This document shows positions 7,362-16,312 of a stretch of 54,960 nucleotides of DNA, piece after piece (within the stretch, counting starts at the first letter, position 1; the number at the start of each line of letters is the position of its first letter). Position numbers and translations under genes: made by a program. This DNA comes from a virus. The stretch is from IMG/VR virus record IMGVR_UViG_3300030090_005625, positions 1 through 54,960 of that record; one strand, given 5' to 3'. The notes beneath the pieces were generated by a model, which was given only the letters and a program-made list of their open reading frames with translations, searched no databases and was not told the origin of the DNA.

Positions 7362-9875
7362 TTGTATCAAAACATTTATTATGACAGACGAGTAAATAAG
7401 ATGCACGTTTGGGATGACAAAGCTGGTCATCTAACGTTTCGTTATAAAAAATACGCTTACACAAAAAATCGTAACGGCACTTATCTATCTTTATATGGTG
7501 ATAAACTCACAAGAATAAACAAGTGGGATGAAGACCAACCAGATTTATTCGAATCGGATGTAAACCCAGAAATCAGGGTATTGGTTGATAACTACACGGA
7601 TTCAGATGACGTATCAGAGGGTCATCGCGTGATGATTTTTGATATAGAGGTTGAGGTAACGGATGGTTTTCCAGACGTAGCAAAAGCTGAGAATAAAATT
7701 ACATCTATCGCTTTTAATGACCCGGTTTTAAATAAATACTATTGTTATGTGTTAGACCCAACAGATAAATTAAATTTAGGTAAAGAAAGAACAAGAGAAG
7801 ATGGTGATACAATCGTTTCTTTCTATGATGAGTATGACTTACTAAACGCCTTTTATAAAAAATACATGGAGATACAACCAACCATTTTAACAGGTTGGAA
7901 CGTTGAATTTTTCGATGTACCGTATTTATATAACAGGTCTCAACAAGTTCTTGGTCAAGAGATTGCTAATTTATTATCACCGATACAAATAGTGAGATGG
8001 AATAGTTTCAAAAAAAGATTTATTATAGCTGGTGTTAGTACACTTGATTATTTAAGTTTGTACAAAAGATTTACATTTAGTCAAAAAACTTCTTATCGAT
8101 TAGATGCTATAGGTGAGGATGAGGTTGGAGAGAAAAAGGTTTCTTATGAGGGAACGTTAAATGATTTGTATGAAAACGACTTAGAAAAATTTGTTCAATA
8201 CAATATACAAGACGTGAAACTTGTAAAAAAGTTGGATGACAAGTTAGATTTTATTGAAATAGCTCGTGGTTTGGCTCATCTTGGTCATGTGCCTTATGAG
8301 TCTATTTATATGTCATCACATTATCTTGAGGGAGCTATATTAGTTTATTTAAAGAAAAACAATATAGTTGCACCAAACAAACCACCAAGACCAGAAACAT
8401 TTAATGCTGAGGATAAATTCACTGGTGCGTATGTTCAAGACCCACAACGAGGTAAACATGATTGGGTTTATGATTTAGATATTACCTCGATGTATCCATC
8501 TTGTATCATGTCTTTAAATATATCACCAGAGACCAAACTTGGTAAAATACAAGGTTGGAATCCTGAAGAATTTTTAAATAAAAAAAATAAAAAGACGTAT
8601 TCAATCACACAAGGTAAAAATACTTTAGGTGTGTTTACTGAAACTGAGTTGAAGAACTTTTTGTCCAATAGAGACGTATCGGTTGCTACAAATGGAGTTA
8701 TGTATCGTTCTGATAAAGATGGTTTATTACCAGCACTTCTTAGAAAATGGTTTGACGAAAGAGTTGAGTATCGTAAATTATCGAAGAAGTTTCATGAAGA
8801 GGGTGATAAGGAAAAATCAGATTATTTCGAACGACGACAATATCTACAAAAGGTTGTTTTAAATAGTTTGTATGGTGTGTTGGGTTTATCTGTTTTTAGA
8901 TTTTATGATGTTGATAACGCTGAAGCTGTAACAACAACTGGTCAATCATTAATAAAATTTACAAAAAAGATTACCAACAATTACTACAATAAAGAATTAC
9001 AAGATAATTTAGATTATTGTATTTACATTGATACTGATTCGGTATTTTATTCAGCAACACCATTAGTGACAAAACGTTTTCCAAATCTAGATATCAAAAA
9101 CGAAGATAAAATGTCAAAAGCTATCCTTGAGATTGCTAGTGAAGTCCAATCGTATCTGAACAAAGGTTATGATTATTTTGCTAAAAAGTTTTGTAATCTT
9201 GATAAACATCGATTTGATATCAAACAAGAGGTTATTGCTAAAAGTGGTTTATTCGTAACAAAGAAAAGATATGGTCTAAAGATTATTAATGATAATGGTA
9301 AAAAAGTTGATAAAATGATGGTCAAGGGTTTAGATACAGTCCGTAGTAGTTTTCCTATAGCCATGAAAGAAATGTTGTCTAAATTATTAGATGATATCAT
9401 GATGGACGTACCAAAAGATAAATTAGATAAATTTATTTTGAACTTTAAAAAGAGTATGAAGTTGATGGATTTTGAAAAGATAGCCATACCAACAGGTATG
9501 AAAGGTCTTGAAAAGTATAAAGATAATACCGATGTGTTATTCACTGGTTATAAACTGGGGACGCCAGTGCATGTGAAGTCTGCCATCTTTCATAATGATT
9601 TATTAAGATATTATAAAATGGATAAACGTTATGAAAAGATAATTAACAACGAAAAGATTAAATGGGTATATTTGAAACAAAATGAATTTAATTTAAGTGT
9701 TATAGCGTTTAAAGGTTATGATGACGCACCTCAGATTATTGATTTTATCAAACGACACATAAATACTGAGAAAATTTATGAACAAGTGTTACATAAAAAA
9801 ATTATGATGTTATATGAAGCTCTTGGTTGGGATGAACCAACAGATGCAACAAAAACCATAGAAAGATTTTTTTGA
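7362..9875 (+). CDS. Family B DNA polymerase, T4 gp43-like
   Basis: Replicative DNA polymerase with proofreading, 837 aa (T4 gp43 is 898). Exonuclease motifs: DIE (94-96), GWNVEFFDVPYLYNR, and YNIQDVKLV. Polymerase motifs: A, DLDITSMYPS; B, KVVLNSLYGVLG; C, YIDTDSVF. All catalytic aspartates are present. The start is TTG at 7362: the residues after it, YQNIY, resemble the conserved N-terminus of T4-type polymerases, while the first in-frame ATG (7401) would cut this off. A sigma70-like promoter lies 32 bases upstream. The clamp gene follows directly. Confidence 0.96.
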   Translation: MYQNIYYDRRVNKMHVWDDKAGHLTFRYKKYAYTKNRNGTYLSLYGDKLTRINKWDEDQPDLFESDVNPEIRVLVDNYTDSDDVSEGHRVMIFDIEVEVTDGFPDVAKAENKITSIAFNDPVLNKYYCYVLDPTDKLNLGKERTREDGDTIVSFYDEYDLLNAFYKKYMEIQPTILTGWNVEFFDVPYLYNRSQQVLGQEIANLLSPIQIVRWNSFKKRFIIAGVSTLDYLSLYKRFTFSQKTSYRLDAIGEDEVGEKKVSYEGTLNDLYENDLEKFVQYNIQDVKLVKKLDDKLDFIEIARGLAHLGHVPYESIYMSSHYLEGAILVYLKKNNIVAPNKPPRPETFNAEDKFTGAYVQDPQRGKHDWVYDLDITSMYPSCIMSLNISPETKLGKIQGWNPEEFLNKKNKKTYSITQGKNTLGVFTETELKNFLSNRDVSVATNGVMYRSDKDGLLPALLRKWFDERVEYRKLSKKFHEEGDKEKSDYFERRQYLQKVVLNSLYGVLGLSVFRFYDVDNAEAVTTTGQSLIKFTKKITNNYYNKELQDNLDYCIYIDTDSVFYSATPLVTKRFPNLDIKNEDKMSKAILEIASEVQSYLNKGYDYFAKKFCNLDKHRFDIKQEVIAKSGLFVTKKRYGLKIINDNGKKVDKMMVKGLDTVRSSFPIAMKEMLSKLLDDIMMDVPKDKLDKFILNFKKSMKLMDFEKIAIPTGMKGLEKYKDNTDVLFTGYKLGTPVHVKSAIFHNDLLRYYKMDKRYEKIINNEKIKWVYLKQNEFNLSVIAFKGYDDAPQIIDFIKRHINTEKIYEQVLHKKIMMLYEALGWDEPTDATKTIERFF

Positions 9876-9912
9876 TTTTGAGAAAACAAACTCATATATA
9901 TGTATATATGGT

Positions 9913-9920
9913 TATAAATA
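9913..9920 (+). promoter_or_regulatory. Candidate T4-type late promoter box before the clamp gene
   Basis: An exact TATAAATA, the T4 late -10 consensus, in the 60-base gap before the sliding clamp gene and only 15 bases from its ATG. The gap is very AT-rich, so chance is possible, but a second exact copy occurs in another of the few gaps (27334). If used, the message would have almost no leader. Confidence 0.4.
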
Positions 9921-9935
9921 ATAGGAGAATACCGC

Positions 9936-10658
9936 ATGAATAGAGAAAAGTTCGTTAGTTTTATTAAAAAATATCATCTAGATGGACTAGTTAATTCTGC
10001 CATTTTAACTTTCAAAGATAGTAAATTAAGCACTCGTTTTACAAACGGTGATAAATCAATCTTAGGAATGATAGAATTAGATAATTGGGATTTTGAACCA
10101 GGTGATTTTGGTGTTTATGACGCTGGTGTATTTGTTAAATTAATAGAGGTTCTTGATAATGATATTGAAATGAAAATAAGTAGAGCAGGTGACAAAGCTA
10201 TTTCGATACAAGTATCAGATAAAAACTCTAAAATACAGTATATGTTGTCAGATACAACCCTAATAAATCAACCTCCAGTGCCAGAGAAATTACCAACTGA
10301 CTTTGATTTAAAAATAGATGTCAATAAACAATTTATTGATAAATTTAAAGCAGGGACAAACGCCTTACCAGAAACAGAGACATATAGTGTTCTAACAAAT
10401 AATGGAGAAACACAAGTGGTGATAGGGTACTCAACGGTCGGAACAAACAGGGTGACACTACCAGTTACAACAACTGAATATAGTGATTTAGATTTGATTT
10501 CTTTTAATGCAAAACATTTTAAAAGTGTTTTAAACGCCAATAGTAAATGTGAAAGTGCGTTACTTGAAATTAGTCCATCAGGATTATCAAAGATAACATT
10601 TAAATTTGATGACTTTAGGTCGGAGTATTACTTAGTAGCAGTACAAGACGTTGATTAA
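9936..10658 (+). CDS. Sliding clamp, T4 gp45-like
   Basis: 240-aa DNA polymerase processivity clamp (T4 gp45 is 228 aa, a trimeric ring). It is recognised by its position between gp43 and gp44 and by overall gp45-like sequence: an N-terminal helix-rich start, ILTFKDSKLSTRF, a mid-protein LSDTTLINQPPVP segment, and a C-terminal strand pattern ending FRSEYYLVAV. In T4 the loaded clamp also activates late transcription. AGGAG precedes the ATG. Its stop codon shares one base with the next start (TAATG), coupling it to an intruding glycosyltransferase gene. Confidence 0.85.
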   Translation: MNREKFVSFIKKYHLDGLVNSAILTFKDSKLSTRFTNGDKSILGMIELDNWDFEPGDFGVYDAGVFVKLIEVLDNDIEMKISRAGDKAISIQVSDKNSKIQYMLSDTTLINQPPVPEKLPTDFDLKIDVNKQFIDKFKAGTNALPETETYSVLTNNGETQVVIGYSTVGTNRVTLPVTTTEYSDLDLISFNAKHFKSVLNANSKCESALLEISPSGLSKITFKFDDFRSEYYLVAVQDVD

Positions 10659-12049
10659 TGATTAACGGTTTAAGAATTTTACATTATGTCTCTCCTGTAA
10701 GGTTTGATAAAACAGGATTGTTTCAACATGAATTTGACTCTAATTACAAAGTGGTAGAAAAGACAATTTCTTTTTTACCACGATGTCATCATTATGTTGT
10801 TGTGCCAAAAAAACATAACATACCAGATACAAGAGATAATGTAACTTTTATTAATTACCCGTATTCAAGAGATTTATTAGCCAATAGGTCATATTTCGAT
10901 GGTGTGACTTTTAGAAATCTATTTGATTTTCGATATATGGATTTTGATTTTGTTTTTTGTCATCAACCAGAGATGCTTTATAATATTTTAGTCTCATTTA
11001 ATGATAAACGATATGGTCAAAACATGAATAGGTTTTTGTTCTTTCATTGGGTTGATTGTAGTCAAAGTAGAGCATCGAGTGCCATACCACCCGCATACAT
11101 GAGACAATTAGAAGCAATAAATTTGTGTGACAATGTATTTTTTCATACAGACATAGCATCTGAATGGTTAGGTAAAAATTTTAAAAATGAACAAAGCACG
11201 ACATTCAATCATGATTATATAAAAGATAAAACACAAACATTTCCAATATCAGCTGATGAATTACAAGATATTGAACCATTTGATATTGAACATGAAAATG
11301 TTTTAGTTTTTAATCATAGATGGGCTAAGTCAACTGGTGTTAATCGGATGATGGAATATATTGATGGATTAGATGATTTCAAAATATGGGCCACGGATTA
11401 TCAGGCACCAAAAGAATATGTCGGTTCAAATTTGAATCGTGGTCAATATAGATATTTGTTAGAAAATTCTTTGGGAAGTATGAGTTTTGTTGATAGTTAC
11501 GCTACCTGGAATCTTTCCATACAAGATGGTTTATCAGTAAAAAAACCCGTTTTGGTTTATGACCAACCAGCTATGAGAAAAGTTGTCGGTGATGATTATC
11601 CTTTGTTTTTTAAAACTAAGGACGAATTTCACACACAAGTTAAAAATTTAAAACAGATGGGTAATTTTACTTGGGACATACCAAATCACGATGAAAAGTT
11701 TGCCTATAATATTATAAAGTCAATTTCAAATATAATGAGTAAACCTAGAAAACACATTCCAAAAGATGCTAATAATTGGTTGTATTGTATTTTAAATGGT
11801 TTGAATTACAAACATGATATTGCAAAACAAGTACAACCAAATCTGCAATTAAATTCGGTATGGCAATATATTCGTAGATACTTATTAGAGATAGGGGTCA
11901 AGGACAACATCAATAGTCCGTTTGTTAATTATTCAATACCTGATGAGATAAAAGACCAAGTCCAAAACATGGTGAAGAATGTTAACTTAGATATCGAACC
12001 TCGAACAATCAAAAGAAAAATAGTAACAAAAAAACATAACTGGTTTTAA
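10658..12049 (+). CDS. Putative GT-B fold glycosyltransferase inside the replication operon
   Basis: 463 aa. The protein has the two-lobed look of GT-B glycosyltransferases: an N-terminal Rossmann half opening with RILHYVSPVRF, a mid-protein FNHRWAKSTGVNRMM resembling the phosphate-binding start of the donor lobe, and SYATWNLSIQDGLSVKKPVLVYD where GT4 enzymes bind the sugar nucleotide. It is translationally coupled to the clamp gene (shared A of TAATG) and lies 2 bases before the clamp loader gene, separating a pair that is adjacent in T4. Donor and acceptor are unknown. DNA or virion glycosylation during replication is one possibility raised by the position. Confidence 0.65.
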   Translation: MINGLRILHYVSPVRFDKTGLFQHEFDSNYKVVEKTISFLPRCHHYVVVPKKHNIPDTRDNVTFINYPYSRDLLANRSYFDGVTFRNLFDFRYMDFDFVFCHQPEMLYNILVSFNDKRYGQNMNRFLFFHWVDCSQSRASSAIPPAYMRQLEAINLCDNVFFHTDIASEWLGKNFKNEQSTTFNHDYIKDKTQTFPISADELQDIEPFDIEHENVLVFNHRWAKSTGVNRMMEYIDGLDDFKIWATDYQAPKEYVGSNLNRGQYRYLLENSLGSMSFVDSYATWNLSIQDGLSVKKPVLVYDQPAMRKVVGDDYPLFFKTKDEFHTQVKNLKQMGNFTWDIPNHDEKFAYNIIKSISNIMSKPRKHIPKDANNWLYCILNGLNYKHDIAKQVQPNLQLNSVWQYIRRYLLEIGVKDNINSPFVNYSIPDEIKDQVQNMVKNVNLDIEPRTIKRKIVTKKHNWF

Positions 12050-12051
12050 TT

Positions 12052-12978
12052 ATGAACATTAATAAATCAAATACGCTTTGGGTAGAAAAGTATCGGCCTT
12101 CCAACCTCGACAACTACATCGGTAATGAACATCTAAAAAGTAAAGTCGAGATTTACTTAGAGAGTGGAGATTTACCACACCTTTTATTATACGGAAAGGC
12201 TGGTACAGGTAAAACCACTCTCGCTAAATTACTTGTAAAAAACATTAGTTGTGATTATCTTTACATAAATGCAAGTGATGAAAATAACGTTGAGACCGTC
12301 AGAACAAAAGTAAAAAACTTTGCTTCCACGGTTGGTTTTGAAGATATAAAGGTAATTATTTTAGATGAGTGTGATTACATTACACCAAACGCACAAGCCG
12401 CACTTCGTAATCTTATGGAGACATTTAGTAAACATTGTAGATTTATCTTAACTTGTAATTATGTTGAAAGAATTATTGACCCAATACAAAGTCGTTGTCA
12501 ATCTTTTCAAATCATACCACCATCTAAAACTGATGTAGCTAAACATCTACACAATATATTGTTACAAGAAAATATTATTGATAAACCAGAGGATATAAAG
12601 ATTTTAGTTGAAAGTGGTTATCCAGATATTCGTCGTGTAATAAATTCTGCACAGAGAAATGTGGTGAAGGGAAAACTAAAACTTGATACCTCTAGTATTA
12701 TTCAAAATGATTATAAATTAAAATTATTAAAGATTTTAGAAACACAAAATAAAAAGAACGCGTTTAAAGAAATAAGACAATTACTTGCGGACAATCAAAT
12801 TACAGATTTTGCAGAATTGTTTAGATTATTATATGACGAGGTTGATGGTTATGGTAAAGGTCATGTAGCCGAGTGTATCTTAATTATCGCAAGATATGAA
12901 CTTTCAGATAGTCAAGTGGTTGATAAAGAAATCAACGCTATGGCTATGATAATAGAATTATTAGGAGTGATTAAATGA
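12052..12978 (+). CDS. Clamp loader large subunit, T4 gp44-like AAA+ ATPase
   Basis: 308-aa RFC/gp44-type ATPase that opens the sliding clamp and places it on primed DNA. WVEKYRP at 10-16 is the RFC-box opening; Walker A is GKAGTGKTT at 48-56, Walker B is IILDECD at 102-108, and the SRC arginine-finger motif is at 147-149. T4 gp44 is 319 aa. The stop overlaps the next start as ATGA. The partner small subunit is probably encoded at 13380. Confidence 0.95.
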   Translation: MNINKSNTLWVEKYRPSNLDNYIGNEHLKSKVEIYLESGDLPHLLLYGKAGTGKTTLAKLLVKNISCDYLYINASDENNVETVRTKVKNFASTVGFEDIKVIILDECDYITPNAQAALRNLMETFSKHCRFILTCNYVERIIDPIQSRCQSFQIIPPSKTDVAKHLHNILLQENIIDKPEDIKILVESGYPDIRRVINSAQRNVVKGKLKLDTSSIIQNDYKLKLLKILETQNKKNAFKEIRQLLADNQITDFAELFRLLYDEVDGYGKGHVAECILIIARYELSDSQVVDKEINAMAMIIELLGVIK

Positions 12979-13250
12979 CAATGAGACCGATGAAAAAACC
13001 AAAACAACAGACACAAGTAAAAGTTGATTTAAAACAAGCCGACACAATCAAGTGTAAAGATTGTAATAATTACTTATGGATACAATCTTTTATTTTAAAA
13101 AAATTATCAGCCTTGGTATCCCCAACTGGTCAAGAAGCTTTGATACCAGTGCAAGTCTATTCTTGTGGTAATTGTGGTAAAGTTGCTGAGGGTATGTTAG
13201 AGGGAAGCGGTGTTGATGATACAAGTTCATTTCCAACTCTAGATATATGA
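12975..13250 (+). CDS. Small zinc-ribbon protein
   Basis: 91 aa with two CxxC knuckles, CKDC near residue 27 and CGNC near residue 64, as expected for a single zinc ribbon. The N-terminus is basic (MRPMKKPKQQTQVKV) and the C-terminus acidic. Coupled to the clamp loader by ATGA, with AGGAG upstream. Its position between gp44 and a probable gp62 suggests a replication-associated or DNA-binding role. No named family assigned. Confidence 0.7.
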   Translation: MTMRPMKKPKQQTQVKVDLKQADTIKCKDCNNYLWIQSFILKKLSALVSPTGQEALIPVQVYSCGNCGKVAEGMLEGSGVDDTSSFPTLDI

Positions 13251-13390
13251 GATTAACACTTTGGGAAAGGTTACATATGCTAATAATATGGTATATATTT
13301 TTACCACTATTTTGCATATGGATGGGTAGATACTTTCACAAGATAAGAACACAAGGTGAGTTTGGAAGAAAGAGTTGTTATGAGTGTTAA
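13247..13390 (+). CDS. Small single-pass membrane protein (47 aa)
   Basis: Starts with an ATGA overlap on the zinc-ribbon gene and ends inside the following gene. One hydrophobic stretch, about residues 10-27 (MLIIWYIFLPLFCIWMG), is followed by a basic tail FHKIRTQ and a C-terminal CYEC. The exact coupling to both neighbours supports translation. Function unknown; a membrane anchor or small effector is possible. Confidence 0.5.
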   Translation: MRLTLWERLHMLIIWYIFLPLFCIWMGRYFHKIRTQGEFGRKSCYEC

Positions 13391-13880
13391 AAAGAAAAGT
13401 CTGTTTGACCATATCAAACAAATAACCTCGGTTCAAAATCCAAATTATTGGGAGGAGATTTCGGACGAGGATAAAAAGTCTTGGTCAAACTATATGACTC
13501 ACAGATTTTTATCTATGAAAATGGATTGGGTTGAACTTGTAAATGAACTACAAAAGTACAATTTAAAACCAAAAGAATTATATAAACTTTACACCAATGT
13601 ACTACCAAAGGGTAGACAATGGTTAAAATACACGAAAGGAAAAAATCAAATGGAATATCCAAATTGGTTAATCAATATAGTTGCGAATGATATGCAAGTT
13701 AGTAAAAAAGAAGCCAAAGATGCTGTTGATATGTATTATCTTACCGAGGGTGGTATGGCCGAACTAGGTCAACTAGCTAGAAAATGGGGTATCGAACCTA
13801 AAAAGATTGCTAAGGCTGGTTTAGACGTGTTAGGTAGTGTCGGAGGATATACAGCTGGTAATGGTCAAAAAAGCACTTGA
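13380..13880 (+). CDS. Probable clamp loader small subunit, T4 gp62-like
   Basis: 166 aa from ATG 13380 (a GTG at 13356 in frame would add 8 residues but has a worse ribosome site). The pattern LPKGRQWLKYTKGKNQMEYPNWL resembles the region of gp62 proteins that in T4 reads VPRGKRYGKWAKL, followed by a C-terminal helix-rich tail with a KEAKDAVDMY segment comparable to the T4 end. It has no ATPase motifs, as expected for gp62. T4 gp62 is 187 aa and lies next to gp44. The assignment depends on position and a weak sequence pattern. A promoter for the next gene lies at its 3' end. Confidence 0.6.
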   Translation: MSVKKKSLFDHIKQITSVQNPNYWEEISDEDKKSWSNYMTHRFLSMKMDWVELVNELQKYNLKPKELYKLYTNVLPKGRQWLKYTKGKNQMEYPNWLINIVANDMQVSKKEAKDAVDMYYLTEGGMAELGQLARKWGIEPKKIAKAGLDVLGSVGGYTAGNGQKST

Positions 13881-13906
13881 CACGTATAGTAATTTATTCG
13901 TATATT
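13877..13906 (+). promoter_or_regulatory. Sigma70-like promoter for the DUF1599-like gene
   Basis: TTGACA (13877-13882), 18-base spacer, TATATT (13901-13906); preceded by AAAAAAGCAC and with G before the -10 box. It overlaps the last codons of the gp62-like gene and is followed by AGGAG and the ATG at 13932. Confidence 0.8.
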
Positions 13907-13931
13907 CAGTTACATAAATTAGGAGAAATAC

Positions 13932-14327
13932 ATGAGAGGTATTATAGAAGATATTATAAAAGATAGTCCTCGTTCAGAATCCAGGGATTATGACGTTATA
14001 GAGCAGATGGAAAAGGAGTGGCCTGAGATGACCAAAGAGTTCAAGGATATTCAACGACAACAGTATGAATTATTCTTACACAAACAGCATGATTATGGGC
14101 CAGGTAATATATCAGTTGGTACACAATTACAAACACCAGAAGAGATAAAATTGTCACTTACAGGTTTGTGGTTTAGGATGAATGATAAGTTACAAAGAAT
14201 GAAAACACTATTAATGAATAATAGAGAATCTGCTGTTAAAGATGAACCACTAGAAGATGCGTATCTTGATGTATCAAATTATGGTATCATGGCTACAATC
14301 GTAAATCGTGGAAAGTGGGGTAAGTAA
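13932..14327 (+). CDS. DUF1599 / nucleotide-modification-associated domain 1-like protein
   Basis: 131 aa. The HDYGPGNIS segment (about 54-62), an FRMNDKLQRMKTL helix (about 77-89) and the late EPLEDAYLDVSNYGIMA are the signature pieces of DUF1599 (Nmad1), a helical family repeatedly found beside phage nucleotide-modification and sugar genes. Its biochemical role is not established to my knowledge. It has its own strong promoter and AGGAG site, and its stop overlaps the next start by one base. In a genome with so many glycosyltransferases it is a possible pointer to modified DNA. Confidence 0.75.
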   Translation: MRGIIEDIIKDSPRSESRDYDVIEQMEKEWPEMTKEFKDIQRQQYELFLHKQHDYGPGNISVGTQLQTPEEIKLSLTGLWFRMNDKLQRMKTLLMNNRESAVKDEPLEDAYLDVSNYGIMATIVNRGKWGK

Positions 14328-14413
14328 TGAACGTAGTAATAGCAGTTGTCTTATCGCTTGTGATATCAAGTGTGGTTGTTATGGTCTTAGAATATTATAA
14401 ATCATTAAGATGA
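14327..14413 (+). CDS. Tiny membrane peptide (28 aa)
   Basis: ATG shares a base with the upstream TAA, and the TGA overlaps the next ATG as ATGA, so it exactly fills the gap between two genes. Almost the whole peptide is one hydrophobic helix (NVVIAVVLSLVISSVVVMV) with a short charged end EYYKSLR. The seamless couplings argue for a real product; function unknown. Confidence 0.5.
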   Translation: MNVVIAVVLSLVISSVVVMVLEYYKSLR

Positions 14414-15273
14414 AAAAAATAAGTTATAGTCAGTATAGTCAATGGGTTACCTGTCCATGGAAATGGAAACTTAATTACATAGATAAGTTAAGTGAGTTTA
14501 CAGATAGTATTCACACCTTGTTTGGTACTTCAATGCATGAGGTTCTACAAACTTATCTAACCGTGATGTATAATGACACTATCAAGATGGCAGACGCATT
14601 ACCTCTAGACAAAATGTTACTTCATCGAATGAAAACAAATTACACCAACATCATGAAAAAAAATGGTGGGGAGGTTTTTTGTGAACAACGTGACATGGAG
14701 GAGTTTTATAATCATGGTCTAGCCATTTTAGATTGGTTCAAGAAAAAACGTAGTATGTATTTCAGTAAAAAAGGTTATGAGTTGGTTGGTATCGAGGTAC
14801 CAGTAAATTTTGAATTACCAAATGAGATAAAATTCATAGGTTACATCGATGTTATAATATATGATAGTATCAGAGACCGTTATAAAATAATTGATATTAA
14901 AACATCTACTATGGGTTGGAATAAGTATCAGAAAGCAGATAAGAATAAGACAGACCAATTATTACTTTATAAACATTTTTATGGTGCACAACATGACATT
15001 CCTGTAGATAAAATTGATGTTGAATATTTTATTGTTAAGCGTAAACTTTATGAAAAATTAGATTTTCCTCAAAGAAGGGTTCAAACGTTCTCACCAGCTA
15101 GTGGTAAACCAAGTATAAATAAATTAATGAATAAATTGAATCAATTCTTAGATGAGTCTTTTATTGATGGTGATTATAATTTAAAACATAATTATATAAA
15201 ACTACCATCGAAAAAAAATTGTCGGTACTGTGAATTCAATCAAACGGAGCATTGTGACTCAGGAGTAAAATAG
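14410..15273 (+). CDS. RecB/Cas4-like PD-(D/E)XK nuclease with Fe-S cysteines
   Basis: 287 aa. The N-terminus SYSQYSQWVTCPWKWKLNYID is typical of the PDDEXK_1/RecB-like exonuclease family. The active-site core is IGYIDVIIYD followed by KIIDIKTS and QLLLYKHFYG. Cysteines at CPW near the start and CRYCEFNQTEHC at the end (one plus three) match the iron-sulfur cluster arrangement of Cas4/AddB-type nucleases. In T4-like marine phages such proteins occur near replication genes and may act in recombination or degrade host DNA. No cas genes or CRISPR repeats are in this window. Confidence 0.85.
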   Translation: MKKISYSQYSQWVTCPWKWKLNYIDKLSEFTDSIHTLFGTSMHEVLQTYLTVMYNDTIKMADALPLDKMLLHRMKTNYTNIMKKNGGEVFCEQRDMEEFYNHGLAILDWFKKKRSMYFSKKGYELVGIEVPVNFELPNEIKFIGYIDVIIYDSIRDRYKIIDIKTSTMGWNKYQKADKNKTDQLLLYKHFYGAQHDIPVDKIDVEYFIVKRKLYEKLDFPQRRVQTFSPASGKPSINKLMNKLNQFLDESFIDGDYNLKHNYIKLPSKKNCRYCEFNQTEHCDSGVK

Positions 15274-15687
15274 ATGTTATCAAAAATTACGGTAAGGTTA
15301 AAATTATCGGATTTTATCAATACCGAGTTAGAAAATACCATAATGGATATGATAAACCAAGCACACATAGAATTGAACGCTAGCGTTATATTATATTTAT
15401 GGTTTGATGAAGAGGTTGAGGGTTTGAGAGATTTTCTTTTAAGGTGGGAACCAAAACTAGCTTTTAAAACAATAGTGAAAAATAATAGTAAAGCTAACTT
15501 TGATGAATTTATTTTTTACGATATCGTACCACTAAACACACCTAGTAATTCAACTTATAGATTTAAATACTCATACCTAGAACCAAAACAAATAGTTGAC
15601 GGTTTAAAAGAATTTTACAAAATTACTAAATTTATTACATCAGACAAACCAATTAAAAAACAAAAAAGAAATGACTATGAAGACTAA
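15274..15687 (+). CDS. Hypothetical protein (137 aa)
   Basis: Begins directly after the nuclease stop and overlaps the next gene by 17 bases. Mixed alpha/beta composition, no signal peptide or membrane segment, and a very basic tail (KPIKKQKRND). No motif recognised. Co-transcription with the nuclease and the SLOG gene suggests a nucleic-acid-related role, but this is only context. Confidence 0.6.
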   Translation: MLSKITVRLKLSDFINTELENTIMDMINQAHIELNASVILYLWFDEEVEGLRDFLLRWEPKLAFKTIVKNNSKANFDEFIFYDIVPLNTPSNSTYRFKYSYLEPKQIVDGLKEFYKITKFITSDKPIKKQKRNDYED

Positions 15688-16084
15688 GATTGGAATTGTT
15701 GGTAGTAGAGCATATACTAATAAAACAAAAGTAAAAGATTTAATATTTGAAATTAAGCAGAAATATGGGAATTCAGTAGAGATTGTAAGTGGTGGCCAAT
15801 CACAAGGTGCTGACGGATTTGCTAAAAAGTTTGCGTTAATGTTTGGTTTACATTACGTTGAGTTTCCACCATCACATTATAGTTGGAACATGCACTGCGT
15901 TTTACCAGCATCAAAATATAGAAAACCATATTACGTGTCAAATTATTTTCAACGAAATAAACAAATAGCAGAGTATAGTGATATAATAGTTGCATTTATT
16001 CAACCAGGTGTAGAGTCTCGTGGAACTCAAGATACAATAAAACACGCCAAAAAGAAAAAAAAATTAGTAAAAATAATAAATTAA
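15671..16084 (+). CDS. SLOG-superfamily protein (DUF2493/YspA-like)
   Basis: 137 aa. GIVGSRAYTNK at the start, IVSGGQSQGADGFAKKFA near residues 37-54, and FQRNKQIAEYSDIIVAFI near 95-112 are the ligand-binding landmarks of the DUF2493/SLOG Rossmann-like family (relatives of DprA and LOG). These bind nucleotides or nucleotide-derived ligands and occur widely in phages and conflict systems; the ligand here is unknown. Start could be either of two close ATGs (15671 or 15677). The C-terminus is a lysine run. Confidence 0.8.
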   Translation: MTMKTKIGIVGSRAYTNKTKVKDLIFEIKQKYGNSVEIVSGGQSQGADGFAKKFALMFGLHYVEFPPSHYSWNMHCVLPASKYRKPYYVSNYFQRNKQIAEYSDIIVAFIQPGVESRGTQDTIKHAKKKKKLVKIIN

Positions 16085-16120
16085 TATATATTTATATATG
16101 TATATATAAAAGAGGTTTTT

Positions 16121-16312
16121 ATGGACTATAAATTAACTTCGGTAAAACTACTGAAAGAGTTATATAAAAAATTCAAAAGTACAACATTAGACGATGAGTT
16201 TACGTTACAAAAACTAGTAAATCGTTCAATGGATTTATACGTTTTGGATGAACAATTCAAAGATAAAATACAATCATACAATAACTTAATAGCAAGTGGG
16301 AGTAGACTATGA
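16121..16312 (+). CDS. Small ribbon-helix-helix-like protein
   Basis: 63 aa. The short strand-like start YKLTSVKLLKELY, then FTLQKLVNRSMDLYVLDEQFK, matches a family of small phage proteins with a ribbon-helix-helix look, probably DNA-binding. It follows an AT-rich gap (16085-16120) containing TATATATAAAAG, which could hold a promoter. It is coupled to the next gene by an ATGA overlap. Likely an operon regulator, unproven. Confidence 0.6.
   Translation: MDYKLTSVKLLKELYKKFKSTTLDDEFTLQKLVNRSMDLYVLDEQFKDKIQSYNNLIASGSRL

Noticed and set aside
14410-15273. Part of a CRISPR-Cas system (cas4)
   Set aside because: No other cas gene and no direct-repeat array in the window; Cas4/RecB-like nucleases are common stand-alone phage genes.
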